64,000 nt of DNA, taken from Setophaga petechia (lineage: Eukaryota; Chordata; Aves; Passeriformes; Parulidae). Below are positions 22,191 to 35,400 of this stretch, in pieces. Numbering within the stretch: position 1 is the first letter of the stretch; each line of letters opens with the position of its first letter. The stretch is from positions 42,779,291 to 42,843,290 of the forward strand of contig JANCRA010000003.1 in NCBI GenBank assembly GCA_024362935.1, read 5' to 3'. The notes beneath the pieces were generated by a model. The model worked only from the letters and a program-made list of their open reading frames with translations. It was not told the DNA's origin and searched no databases. Both the position numbers and the translations under genes were made by a program.

Positions 22191-25100
22191 CAGATGTGAC
22201 TTAGCTCAATGGCACTCTAACCCTGGCAATCCAAGAGAAGCAGATCCAGTTGTAGAGGATGCAGACCTTGAGACGCTTCTTGGAGGCCTGGCGTGTCCCA
22301 AGGAGCCCCAGGAATTTTGTTTCTTTTACATTTTCCTGCGGCGGGTTCCCCCTCTAGGAGTGGCTGGCAAAGCAGTGCTGTGGGATCTGGCTGTTCCTTC
22401 TCTTGCACTCCAGGCTGGATTCCCTCTGCTTATCTGCCTCTCCTTCAGGGCTTGCTCCCTCCATTGGTGCGATGGGCTGTTGAGATATCCTGCAGTGACG
22501 CAGCATGGTGAGATCATCTTCCCTCCCTCCTCACCCCCCGGCTTCTTGTTTGTAATCTTTGATTAATTTGTCTTCTTGCCTACAGCTTTAAATTTGCTTT
22601 TAGGGTAGTAACTTTCTGAAGACACAGCATTAAAATTTTATTTTTTTCTTAATCTTGGAAAGCAATCACTTTATAATCTCTCTGCTAGAATCATAGCATT
22701 AATTTTGCTGCAAGCGTTGAATGTGGACCAAACATCACCCAGCCAGCGGTGAACCTGCAGAGGGAGGGGTTCAAAGAACTGCCCTGGGGGAGTCCATCAC
22801 GTTCATTCTACAGCAGTTTAAGCATAACAGGGCTGCCATGCCCACAACCAGGTATGTATTCCTACAGAGTGAGGAGTTAATTGTACCTGGCTCCAGCAGC
22901 ACATTTATACAACGCAGAACAATTAGTTCTGTGCCCCATTGCTGGGAGCTCAGCCTGTGTTACATATATATGGGGCAGCATTAAGGGATTTGTATGTGCC
23001 ATCCACAGCAGCACTCAGCAAAAATCCCACTAGCCTTCAGCCTCCTGCAGATCCCAAGAGAAAACAAGTGCCATGTCCCCTAACAGGGCAGAAGAGGTGG
23101 AAGGCCACAGGTAGCAGTGGCCTAAAGTCTTTCTAATGGGTTGCATTACACCCACTGACACAGCTATTTCTTAATGAGGCAGTTCTTGAGCTTTGGACAG
23201 AAGCTGGAAGGATGTGTTACCTGAGATCATGGTTGGAAATGTTACTAAATACTCTGATTGCACGTGATTTTAATGATTTTAATGTCCCTTGGTAGATGGT
23301 GGAGGCCAGGAGAAAGTCAGGTTTGTTCCTGTGCTGTGACCCGGTTGAAAAATCATCAGGTTGTGCTGTAACCTTTCAAGTTTCCCCTTAGCAGCTGCTC
23401 TGAAACTTCTTTCAGGAGTTATTGCTAAAACAAGGGTGTAGGGCAATGAGCTCCAGGTGCCCAGCTCTCCGCTTCAGCTAGGACGACTTTTGGACTTCGG
23501 ACAGGAGAATCAGGCACAAGGAGATTAATTTGTACCTGAGCTTCTCAATTAAACTTTAATTCCTTGAAGGTGCAATTAAAACCACACCCTGATGCTGTGG
23601 AAGATAACAGATATCTCACTGGTGCTCAGCGAGCATGCACGTGAGGGCATTTCAAAATGACATGGTACAAATTCTTCTGGTGTGAACCAGGAGACACATT
23701 CTCAAACATACTCATGACCAAATGGGTCTGAAACAAATGTTTTCCTAACAGTAAAAACAGAAAAGAAGCTGGATGAAAGACTTGAAAGTTAAATCCTGGC
23801 AGCATGGAAATCAGAGGCAAAATTCCCAGTGAATTGGGGTCATGGTTTCAGTCTAAAGCCAAGTAATCCAGATCCTGTACTTCTTAAAGTAAAAATGAGT
23901 CAGCTGGTCATCGTTGGTATTCAAAGAGAAAACAGAAACCAGGTGAAATCATTTAAGCTGACAGTGGCCAAATGGTTGTGAGTTTGCTCTGGAAGGAAAT
24001 AAATACATCTGGAGGTGTTATGTTTACAGAATCTCGTTGCTTTCTGGATCAAATGCACTTGCTTCACCGATGGAAGAATGGCTATTTTTTTTTCTCCTTT
24101 TTTAACCACCAGGTTGCAACTTTAATCTGGAGCCTTTTCTTTTCATGCACCACAGCCATTAAGCAAGATTTGTCTGTGACCTGCCCTGGCAGTCCTGCAG
24201 CTTCTGAGGGCACCTCCAGTGGGATTTGTGGTGGTTGTTGCTTCACCTGTGCAGAGATGGCTGAATTTGGCAATTTGATTGATGAGCCTTAGAAGGAATA
24301 TAACCCACTACTCCCCTGGCGGCCCTGGGCAATAAATAAAAGGAATAAATCCTTATTGTTATGTTTTGAAGTGAGGAGAGAGGCTGGGCAGACCTGCTGA
24401 GTAGATTGGTGTCAGTTTTAACAGGAGCCTTCAGGACCCAGTCAAGTTTGGAAGTTGGGGAATTACTTCCCAGCACCCTACCTGGGGCAGTTTTACAGAG
24501 CTAGTCTAAAAATTTGTAAAACTTGCTTGATTTCTGCATTGTGAGCCTGTGACCATCTCAGGGACAAGCTTTAAAAAGTATTTTGAAATATTTTTTTTTA
24601 AATAAATAGCTCTTACGGATTTTGTCTTGGGAAAATTTGTGTGTGCCCTCTTGTCCTGATGCCAGAGTTGGATCCTAACAGTGTGCAAAGTCTGTTCTGA
24701 TTCTTTACAAAGAGAGATAAATTTAATTCACAGGTCCTGGTGTTCCAAAATAATTCTGAAGAACTATTATAATAAATGTGCTTTCAAGAGAGAAAAATTG
24801 AGCAGGTTTGGAGTTTTCTTGTGACAGACATAACTGCAACATGCTAGAAGTGCATCCTCATTGTTGGCTCTGAGGGAAGGCTGTGCCTGTAGAGGTTGAA
24901 ACTGGAAATAAGAGAATCAAATGGTACCATGCATGTTCTGGCTTCTTACAGCAAAATTTCAGATATATTTGAAGAGGGATTTAATTATATGCTAGAGTAG
25001 GCTGAGCTTAGAGACGTGTTTTCTAAACTTTTCCACTGTCATCTATCTGTCCATGCTAGAGTTGTATTCAGTGTTCAGCACTGGTTTTGCTTGAAAATTT

Positions 25101-27692
25101 TCCTCAAACCACTTGAGGATTCCTCATATCCCGCTCAAGAGCCTTAATGGGTTGCCCCTACAATCTCAGTGCTAAGGAGTCCATGAGGAATTCCCACTTC
25201 CAGCAAAGGTGATTTTAAATTTCTTTTTGTCTCAGGTAAATTCAAGCAGAGATTTATGGGCAGGCCAGGAAGAAGCAATGCAGCATCTCCAAAGCCTTCT
25301 GGTGGTTTGAACAAGAGCGCCAGTGTCTGTAGAACTGTCATTGTTCTTGTGTTTCTAACTAAAATCAAGATTGTAATTGTTCTTCCCGAGTAGCCATGGC
25401 TGCAGCTCTTGTTGCTGATGCAGGGCGTGCAGATCTAGCTGGCAGAGAGGACACCTCCAAGGGCTTGTGTCCTCCAGATCTTTAAAAACTTTGGTTTTCT
25501 TGCTGAGTTGACTGCTACTCAGGGGTACATGCTCTGCTCTGATTTGCAGCAGCGTGAGCTCCAGGATTTGCTCTGACCTTACCAGGCCATTCAAGCCTTC
25601 ATCTGAAATGAGGTGTTTTACTTAGAGGGAGAGGAGCAAGAACCTTGGATGAGGCTTTTTAAGTCATTTAGAGTCCAGATCAGTCAGGGGCTGTGAAGCC
25701 ATGTTTGCACATTTCACCATTTTTGAGCTGCTGATAAATCCAGCCTGCATGCCTCTGGATGTCTTTGTTCTCTCCCAGCCATAGGCAGCAAATCTCTGCA
25801 ACATAGGTTTATCCCCCACTCATGTAGGGAGTGGAGCCATGGGGTCAGCTGTCCTCTCCCCACTCCTGGCATGTTGGTTCTGTGCAAGACTGGGAGAGGA
25901 AATGTCTCCCCTGGCCCTGAACTAGTAAGGATTTGTCTCAGCATGCAGCACAGACCCCCTTCTGTGCAGGGGGATGTGCAAGGTTTTACAGACACACACT
26001 TTGCCCTTTCCTCCCTGCTCTATACAGAAATGTGCACTTTCAGGAGCACTGGATACACACCCATGTTTTGTTTGTGCTGTGTACAGCTTTGTTGGAAGGC
26101 TGAATGACAGAGAGATTCTTGTTACATTGTGTTGCTGGTGGTCTCCTGAATGCTTGAGATTTATAAATTGGGCAATTGTTTGGTTCTGACTCAGGAAAAT
26201 GTTTTGGTAAAGGCAGAAGGCTTGAGACTAGTTGAAAATGTCTGGGACTCCCATTGTGTGGAGAATGTTATGTGTGCAGAGGAAATCTGCAGCATTCCTA
26301 CAGCAAACCACAACAAGAAGCTCCATACAGCCCCAATCAGTCACAATTCTCATATAAATTATAATGGCCTAAATGTTGTTTAAATGATAAACAGCTTTTG
26401 CATTCCAGACATTGCTACAATTCCAGAAGGTGGCTGTGTAATACCAGCTGAATGAAATATTGTACATTGCAGGCGAAGTTTGAGCCTCCATTTGTGTGTG
26501 CATCCGGATTTATCACTTCTAGAATATTCTTTGGCTGTGAACCCCAGACTCCCAATGCACTGTGTGTATCTTGGAGCCCAGGGCTTCATCCATTATCCAG
26601 CAGTGAGTTGTCTGAAGACTGGGCATGCCAACATGCCAGGAAGCTGAAGACACAACCACAGAGGCAGCAGAAGCATCCATTGATTCTGGGCTGTCACCAC
26701 GGCTTATTAGTGTGTGCAGTTTTGCCTGGACCCTGCTCAGCAGCTGATGGAACAACCAGTCCTTCAATCACATTTTCTTTCAGAGGTGCATGGGTCAGGC
26801 TTGCTGGAAACAGGTGTGGCTTGTGGAGGAGCAATGTCAGTTCTAGGAGAGACCACTTGCCCAGCAGAGAGGCCATGCAGCAGACCTGGGCTTTCACTGA
26901 GGGTCATCCTTTGCTTGCTGATTCTTCAGTGTTCTGGCATAACAGACTGGAGGCGTTTGCTGGGTTTTGGTGTCCCTGCTTGAAGGAGGGGCAGCCCAGC
27001 AGCCTGCCTGCACTGCATGGCAACAGCTCACTGAAACTCGAGGGATTTCTGTTTGCTTGGGAGAAATTCTGGGTGGGGAGGGCCACGGCCATGGCCACAG
27101 CTGGGAGATGATGCAGGGCGAGTCCTCAGGCTGAGCTGAAATCATCCTAAGGGTTTCACTCAGTGTGAGCAGGCACGGGAGGCTCCTGCCCCAGTGAGGT
27201 CCTGCTGGAGCCCAGGAGACTGGATGGGTACAAAAACTGAGTTTTTCTTCCTATTTGGTCATGTCAGTTTTGGTGTAACTCCCCTGAATTCAGGCCACAG
27301 GATTTTTCCAAAACTCCTTTACAATTGAGACAGTCTCTGTCTCATCTGCATGCTTTGCTGTCAAATTCCAGCATTCAGAAATGTTCTCTTTTATTTAAAT
27401 TTTTCCAGAATATTAGAGAGAAGAAACTGCCCTGTGGTTAGCAAGGGGACTGGCATCCAAAGGATGATTGAATGTGACTCCAGCCTCTTCCACTGACTTC
27501 CTCTGTTTTCAGGGAAGTCATTAAACCCCTCTGTCTGTTAGAGTCCCATCTGCAAGACAAGGAGGATTTAATGCTTCTCCCTCATCTGAATTTCAACCTC
27601 TTTTTGTGGTTACAGGGCACCAAATGAGGTTTCAGTATTAGTTGGAGCTTTGGGGGTTTACCATTAAAAAGTTAATAATAACCAGCCATATT

Positions 27693-27740
27693 TCATAGAA
27701 TCATAGAATGCTTTGGGTTGGAAGGGACTGTTCAGATAAA
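27693..27740 (-). mobile_element. Short CR1 LINE 3' end
   Basis: TCATAGAATCATAGAATG followed by TTTGGGTTGGAAGGGAC is the reverse complement of the CR1 terminal octamer repeats and the adjacent 3' end. Only about 50 bases are present, so the element was truncated very near its 3' end. Confidence 0.85.
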
Positions 27741-28555
27741 ATGTGATTTGCAGTTTAATATGCTAAGTAACAAAGACTTTACCAAGAGAGTGAACAATAG
27801 CATTTTCCATTTTACAAAATAATTTGCCAGGCATAATAAGTGCACCAGCATTTTTATAAAAACAAATTAGAAATAATTGCTTTTTGCAATTTAATACACA
27901 CATAGAAAAAGCCAAAAGAGCTCAGCAGCTACCAGGAATCCGATTTCATTGTTGATTTGGACTGTCTCTGCAGTTTTTATGAAAATCCCTGAAGACTGTA
28001 CTATTTTGTAAACTAAACATGGCTGCTTTTTTTCCTTTTTTTTTGCTGGCCATGTGGAGTCTTTTTCCATTCATTAGCGAGCTGCTTTTTCATGGACACA
28101 ATTAGACAAAGGAATAAATCAGTCAACAAACTTGGGATATAATTTTGGCAATACCAGGCCATCTATGCTCTTATTTGCTTAACTGTATAAATCTTTCACC
28201 AGAATACAAATGAGGCCTGTTCCCTTAGTCTTGGGGTTGGGGAAAGAGAGGGATCAGGCCAGATCCTGCAGATTTGATGGCTCCCACCGACCATGGCTGG
28301 TGTTGAGCAGTTTCCCTCATTACAGCCATTCAGCATTCCCACTATTGAGGAATCGCTTTGAGATAATTCTTCCGTTTCCTTTCTCATGTTACAGAGCTGA
28401 AGAAACATGCCCAGGACAATGTCTCCCTGAGGACTGGGTCTCTGTGAAGGGTTGTTATGTCCCTCCATGTCTGAATGTCTGCCTGCCTCACTGTTTTTGG
28501 TTGGTGGCCTCTCTGGCTCTTCCAGAGAGAGGAAGGGTTTCCTCTGCTGCTCCTT

Positions 28556-28593
28556 GGGCAGGGAGATGAGGTATGGGCAGGGAGATGAGGTAT
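28556..28593. repeat. Perfect 19-bp tandem duplication
   Basis: GGGCAGGGAGATGAGGTAT occurs twice, head to tail with no gap or mismatch (28556-28574 and 28575-28593). It looks recent. Confidence 0.95.
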
Positions 28594-31334
28594 GTTCATA
28601 GTGCTCCAGCTTGCACCTCATGTCTCTTCTGGCACCTGCAGTACACAGCACACAGAGATGCTGTTTCTCTTTGCAAGGAGAAGGGAAAGTTTTGCTGACA
28701 GCAAGGGCAGTGATTCCCTCCCTGGCATTCCCAGCCAGCTGTCATGCTTGCCATGGGTGTGCATGCACACCCACAAGGGCAAGGATTTGTGACTGATCTA
28801 TGTTGGAGCAGGATTTGGTTCATCCCGTCTCTGATTTTTTGTGTAGCTGAAGACACTGGCCAGTTCAAATTCATAGAGGATTGAGGCCCAAGAGATGCCC
28901 TTCATGGAAGGGCATTATATCTGCATTTTCAGCCCTCTTCAAGGCTCCTTTGGGACTGAAAACTTTGTTTGACCCCCTGCAGGCTCCCACCCAGGGTACC
29001 TCATGTTCCTCCAGATCATATTAGCTTCCTCTGTGGAAGAAAAAACAAGTTCAGAGAAGAATTCAAGATTTATTTACCCCCAGTTCATTGTTTTCCAACC
29101 AACATTTTCAACTTCTGGTACTGATGTGGGTGGATTTCCCTTCCCTATGCATGTGCTAGCCTTGCCTCCCATTCCAGCAATTTAAGAAAAATTTCTGCCC
29201 AAGTAACATAAACAGTGAGCCTTAATGATTTTTTAAAAGATGTTCTCAGGTTTCCTGCTCTATTTTTTTCAGAGATCAGATAAATTCAGATAAATAGGCC
29301 TCAGGAAAGACACACCAGGATGGCAGCAATAAATACTCCAAAATTGCTGAAAATAAGTGTCAAGGCTTAATACATAGCTAATGGACTAAGCTGCAATTTT
29401 ACCACAAGATATTTATCTCCTTGCTTGTTTTCATGGCAGTCTCCCTGAAATATATGTCTATTCAAAGTTTATTTATCCTACCCAAGAAAACTCATTTCCT
29501 CTTCATAACCTGTTCCTCCCCAGTTTTAAAATTAATTTTATTTTTCAAAGATAGCTTGTCAGTGACCGAGTGCTACCCATGGTGTAGTCTATAAGTGAGC
29601 CAGAAGGAGCCTTTAGATAAAAGTGCAGTGCCAGCTTATGCCATCTGTCATTAGTGGTGCATTATCACTGCAGGTATAAATGAGCTGGCCCCGAGCTGCA
29701 TGGCTGCAAACGTGGTGTTCAGTGGAGCATAGCTGGGAACGGGGTTAATCTCTACCATACTTAGGCTCCTGCAGACATTTTCAGTCAGACTTCTCACTCA
29801 GGGAAGAGGAGAATTTTTCTTGTGTCAGTCACAGTGGCTGTATTCCCATCAGTGCTCCTGCTGCTACATTTAGCCCTCAGGCCAATGGATTCATGGGGCA
29901 AGATTCTAAAAATCAGATGCTGAAAATCAGGAAAATCCAAGTGCCTGTGGAGAAAACCTTGCAAGAGGATACTGAGATGGTTTGAGGCTGCCAACATCTC
30001 CAGGTTTGGAGAATACAGCTTATCCCTGGGGCCAGGGCAGTGTGGACATGAGCTGGCCATTGGCTTGTAAAGATGGCTTAAAACTGCCACCTTCTTGCCT
30101 TTGTGCTGTGTGGGTCAAAGTGCTGGGATGGGGAGAGAAATGATCCTGCCCAAGGACATGACTGCTAGAAGAGGATCACCAAGCTGGGCCCAGGGCATTT
30201 TCTTACTTGCAGCCTGATATGGGATGCTAAGGAGCAGTCTTGGGTGCTGAACCATCCAGGGGTGGGGGTGTACAGGAACTGATGATCACAGCTTATTCTC
30301 CATGGACACCTCCACACCAGGCACCAAGTTTAGCTTCCTGCTTTTTAGAACTGTGCCTTTAGCCCCAGAGGCTGGAAATTAAACTCTGTGGTTTTTCACT
30401 CCACTTCCCTTGTCAATGCCAGTAAAAAGAAGCCAAATCCAAGGGAGAGCATGTGTCTGGCTAGCTGTCTGCACTGCATGCCCTGGCAGGACAAGGCTCT
30501 GCCTGGTGGAGAGTGGCTGCATCTGCAAGTCTTTGCTGTCCTGGTTGCCTTGCTGGGATCTGTTTTCAGTTGCTGCTGAGACAAACTCACCAGTGAAATT
30601 ATTAATGCTTTCCAAGTCCAGGGCAGCAAGGTTTCCTGTAAGCACAGTTGTGCATTGCATTTGCATGAGTCGCTTTTTGGTTGTCTCGAAACCTCCATAA
30701 ACAGAATTCTGCCATTAATTTGACTCTTCTATTCAATGGTAATTTGTACATTGTGCCTATCCAGCACAAACCAGGGAGTGATGATGTCGGTACTGTGCTG
30801 AAGGACATTCAAAGTGGAGGCAAATCCATTGTTTTGCTCTGAGATGAACCAAATGTCGAGCACTGATCCTTTGCTGGGCTGGGATACGTGCTGGGTCATC
30901 ATCCTTCCTCAGTAACAAATCCAAATTCTGGGGTCTTGTTAGTTGGATCTGCTTGAGTGCTGCAGGAAAGTCATTTTTAAGGTGCTTTTTTCACTCATGC
31001 TCTGAGTTTGTGCAGGGTTGTTTCTGTGCAATCTCCAGTGATATGGCACCCAACCCTGATGAAGGATTTAACCTTTGGACTTCCCCCTCCTTTGCCAGGA
31101 CGTAGAGCCTGGCAGCCCTCAGCAAATCCCAGGGCTCAGTGGTGACATGTTGAACAAAAAGGTGTGCCCAGAGATCTCACAGGTCACTCTACCTAGGCTT
31201 GGCTGGAATCCTGGAGCTCTGACAACCCCTCCAGAGCCAAGCCAGCAGACATCTGTGTATGTCTCTGTGTTGATGTGTCCGTGTCTGCCTCCGTGGTGAG
31301 TCCAGACTCTGTTTCTAAGCTGAGGTGTTACTAA

Positions 31335-31555
31335 GTTAGAGGGACTGGGTGACATGGTCAAGCTGCAGCACAAGAAATTCACATTGGACAGTAGGGAAAA
31401 CCTCTTTTCCAGATACTTAGGGAAGGGGCAAATCTCTTTTCTTTGAGATTTTCAAAGCTTGCCTAGAAAAAGCCACAGCTGAACCAAAGTGTTCCAGCAG
31501 CAGGGTGGATGAGCTCTCCAGTTCTCTTCCTTCTAAAAGTCCTATAATTCTGCAA
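31335..31555 (+). mobile_element. Diverged CR1 LINE 3' fragment
   Basis: Order of motifs matches an old CR1 tail in plus orientation: AAATTCACATTGGACAGTAG, AAAACCTCTTTTCCAG, TTTCAAAGCTTGCCTAG, GGATGAGCTCTCCAGTTC and a degenerate terminal ATAATTCTGCAAAG. Old and diverged. Confidence 0.65.
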
Positions 31556-31634
31556 AGTCAGAGTATTGGAATCTCTGCCTTCTTTTTGGCTTCAAAAGGA
31601 AGATAATCCTCAATCAGACTTCCAGGCTTCAATG

Positions 31635-31728
31635 AGTAAGAAAACAAACAAATAACCCCCAAGCAAATAAGAAAGCAGACAAATAAAACCCTAAATAAAC
31701 AAGCAAGCAAACAACAAAACCCCCAAAG
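31635..31728. repeat. (AAACAAAT)-type simple repeat
   Basis: Degenerate A-rich repeat with AAACAAACAAATA, AGACAAATAAAACC and AAGCAAGCAAACAAC blocks, interrupted by CCCCC. Confidence 0.8.
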
Positions 31729-32317
31729 ACCAGAGTCTTATTTATTTCATTTCTCAGTTGGCAGTCAGCCTCATGATTTGTGTGGATTTAATAAGTTTTT
31801 TTTAATGTTTTTGACGTTGGCTGGTAATCTGTAGTTTGAGTGGAGTCACATGTGAACGTTTGCTAGCTCAGAATTACTATAAATTTGCAGCACCTGGAAA
31901 GGAGGGAAAAGGGCTCAGGAAAAGATGATGAGAGGGGCTCTGACTACATGCAAGAGTTGTCTTTGTTCCAGGATCTGTATAAACCTACTGGAATTGGAAA
32001 TAGCTGTTCTGCTGTAAGCTTCACTTGCAACCTCCAAAAATAAAAGCAAAGTGCCTTTAATGAAGAATTAAAACAGTCATCTGTCCTGAGCCACCAGGGG
32101 CAGTAAAAGTGAGGAAGTGAAGCAGTTAAAAGAGTTGAAGAGCTTATCACATGCTCTTGTTTGGGGCAATGTTCACTTTCACTTCGCTGAGACACTCCAG
32201 CTGATTTTTGTTGTGATGGTGCTTGGGGCAGTGAGCCCACAAGGCTGAAGAACCAGATCCGTGGATTGATGCATGGTTAACTTTGATCCTGCCTAGCTAG
32301 CAGGCAAAGGGAAGAGG

Positions 32318-32352
32318 AAAGAAAGAAAGAAAAGAAAGAAAGAAAGATAGAT
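32318..32352. repeat. (GAAA)n microsatellite
   Basis: About eight GAAA units with one short interruption, 84 bases before the predicted acceptor of the first SLC22A18 coding exon. Confidence 0.9.
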
Positions 32353-32424
32353 TAAATCCGTGGCATGCTGGCTCAGCACTAAGCTTTGAACTGTGCACAC
32401 AATTTGTGCCCCTTATCTACGCTT

Positions 32425-32495
32425 CACATTTGCAGCCAGCAAGTGCCTCTGTGTCATTCCCAGCCCGTCCTGCAACAAGCCATTCTGTGAGCGCC
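32425..32495 (+). promoter_or_regulatory. SLC22A18: Probable splice acceptor and 5'UTR segment of first SLC22A18 coding exon
   Basis: A pyrimidine-rich stretch ending in tttgcag at 32435 sits 60 bases before the first ATG. There is no TATA box or CpG island here. This suggests that translation starts in the second or a later exon and that at least one non-coding exon and the promoter lie upstream. Confidence 0.5.
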
Positions 32496-35400
32496 ATGAA
32501 TGCAAAAACCAGCTCTGCAGGTGAGGAAGAAGCCTCAGGAATGAGCAATGAAACCCTGGGAGAGGCCAAAAGGCAGCAAGTGATCCGTGTTGCCTACGTG
32601 ATTGCAGCCCTAGACCTGACCTTTCTCTTCATGCAGATGGGACTCATGCCTGTGAGTATGGGTTCTCTTCCTCCACAGCACATTTCCTTCAATGCAGGTT
32701 TCCAGCAAAGCCAGAAGATGGTTTTTAGCAGGAAAGAGGAAAGGTATCCTTGAAACTGAAAGGAATACTTGGTATTCTTACCAAACAAGCAGGCTGTGTC
32801 TCTGTCCAGGGTACAGCTGATAAAAGCTGATTTATTACTTGGGCTGCAGTAGCACCCAGAGCCCTTTCCTGGCCTGAGGGCCCTGGGTGAAGCTGCTGTA
32901 GTTTGTGTCTTCTGACATGGAGTGTGAGAGTGACCCATCCAGCAGCTATCAGGAAGCAGAGGTTTCAGATCAAAGGTGGGGGTTTCTGAGTGTGTAATTA
33001 GCCAGCTCAGTGGGATTCATTGCTTCTCACTTACTGGACTCCTCTGTCTGATTTTATAGAATCAGTGAGGACTTTTGGTTGAAAAATACCCTTAAGATCA
33101 TTGAATCCAATCAGAAACCCAACACTGCCAAGTCCACCACCAAACCATGTCCCTGAGTGCCACATCTAGACATTTTTGAGATACCTTCAGCAATGGTGAT
33201 TCCACCACTTCCCTGGGTGGAAGCGCCTCTCAGGGCAGAAATATTTTGCAATATCCAATCTAAACCATCCCTGCCACAACTTGAGGTAATTTCCTCTTGT
33301 CCTACTGCTAGTTACTTGTGAACAGAGACTGACCCCAGCTGGCTACCAATCCCTTTCAGGCAGTTGTAGAGAGAGATGAGGTCTCCCTGCACCTCCAGGC
33401 AAAACAAAAGCACGACACAAACATGAAGCAGAAATAACTGCCCATTGGCTCTTCAAGGTGTGCATCTGTGTTTTTTGCAAGCTCAGGCTGTGGGTGTACC
33501 ATCTAGTAAAGGCAATATTTGCTTATGTAGTGCTTCCATTGATTCTGGCTTGCTTGATTAAACAGCTCCAGAACGTTTCCATAGTTATCTCCCAGAGGGT
33601 GGCTGGGCTGTCCCAGGTGCAGGGTCTGGAGGCAGGAAGGCATTTAAAACTTCCCTTATCCCCCTTAGCAGTTGCTGAATATGTTCAGCTGTGTTGAACT
33701 GCAAAGGTAAATGGTGACACAAACGTGCCAGCTGGTGCAAAATTGATGGGTTTGATCACATGTCCCTGCCCTTCAGGGTGTGGGATAGAGACATTTGGTC
33801 TTTGTTAAGCTGCCAGTGTCTGGCCAATGAAGATTTCCTCTGTAGGGGTGGGGAACTGAAGGAAGTGGTTGTTTGGAGCTATGATCCTCTCCACACAGAT
33901 ATTAAGATGCTTATTCATAAATATAGCCTGCTTCTTTTCCATTTAATTTTTTTTTTGTGTTTTTTTTTTTTTTTTTTTTTTTCATTTTTAGTACTTGGCA
34001 AAAAGCCTTGGTTTGGATTCAGTGGGGTTTGGCTATCTCCAGACCATCTTTGGTGTCCTCCAACTTGTGGGAGGTTACATTTTTGGAAGGTAAGTGAGAA
34101 TGATTCACATGACCCTTTACATAGCTGAAAAAGGCCAGGCATTTTTTATACTTTCATAAAAATCATTTAATTCTGGTTTGTGGTCCTGTTGAAATGTTTG
34201 AGGATTTCATAATGAGCAAGGGAAAAATAAATGCTATTATTAGAAATACTGCAGCATAGAAGCAGCCTTTATATTAACTTAGCTACATTTTAATGACACA
34301 CATTTAAGTGTAACAATATCCTGGGAATGGGCTTAAACCACCAGAGTCCTCAGAGCCCAGGTCCTAACAGCTTAATTCTGCAAATGTTTTATAGCCATGT
34401 GTAACCTTAGAAATGTTTTGTGACTGGGAAACAAAAAAACCCCAAAAAACAAAACAAACAAACAAAAAAGAGTGTATTTATTGATGATAAGTAGAGCTGT
34501 TAATTACAATAAGTGAAGATAGTGTAATTTCATCAGCTGAATCAATCTGCATCCATGATGAATACAAATTTAGACTTGCATGGACCTTTAAGGACTTCTA
34601 AGAATCTTTTAAGAATATCTATAAACTCAAGCTATCAAAATAAGAAAAGAATGGAAAATATTGGGGTTTTCTGCCTCTTTAGCCCATGAAACAGGCTCTC
34701 CTGTTCCTCATGAAATGCAAATAGCCGTAAAAAAATTGAGTGGTGGGAGAATACGTTCCTAAAGACCAAGAAAAATAAAAACCTGAACGATATGTGCATT
34801 TCAGTGACAGAAACTAAAATGGGACCAAGAAAATCTAACTTCTCTTCTTGATCCTGCTACTGATCAGCAAATTAATAAATGGATAGGGAGCTGCTGTGTG
34901 CTTCAGTTTACCTGCAGGAAATTTCCTTTCTGGCTGATGTAGACTGGGAGCTCTGCAGGATTCTCTGGTACATGGAGTGTGGCACTTTGCGGATCTGATC
35001 TCAGCCCTTGGCCACATTTTCAAATAAATAACAGCAGCAGTTGATTCTAGAGCACTGCTTGGCAGAAAATGCATTTCTAAGAATGGAGATGGTGTAAAAG
35101 GGCCCACTTTTAATGCTTTTCCTATTAATACACAAACCAAGGGTAGTATTTCTCTCCTGGATCTGGTGCCATCTGAAATCTGGCTCTCCTCCCTGCATGT
35201 CATTCACTAATATCCAGAGTCACTGCTGAAGTGAAGAAAAATGGCAAACCAGAATCTGACTGGGGCTGAAGGTGTCCTTTGCCAGATTGAAGCCAAAATT
35301 TGCAATGTAGGTTTGAGATAAAAAGGATTTTTCTAGACGTAAGGCTGCTTTCATGTCAATGTTGGGACAGATTAAATTGAAAATAGGAAAAAAGAGGATA

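Larger units (their letters stand above)
22195..32420. other. Non-coding DNA upstream of SLC22A18 coding exons
   Basis: Contains the short CR1 ends and the 19-bp duplication listed separately. Two AT-rich, low-divergence-looking stretches, about 27780-28200 and 29560-29700, might be conserved non-coding elements. If the SLC22A18 promoter is the 21.3 kb CpG island, this is its first intron. Confidence 0.5.
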
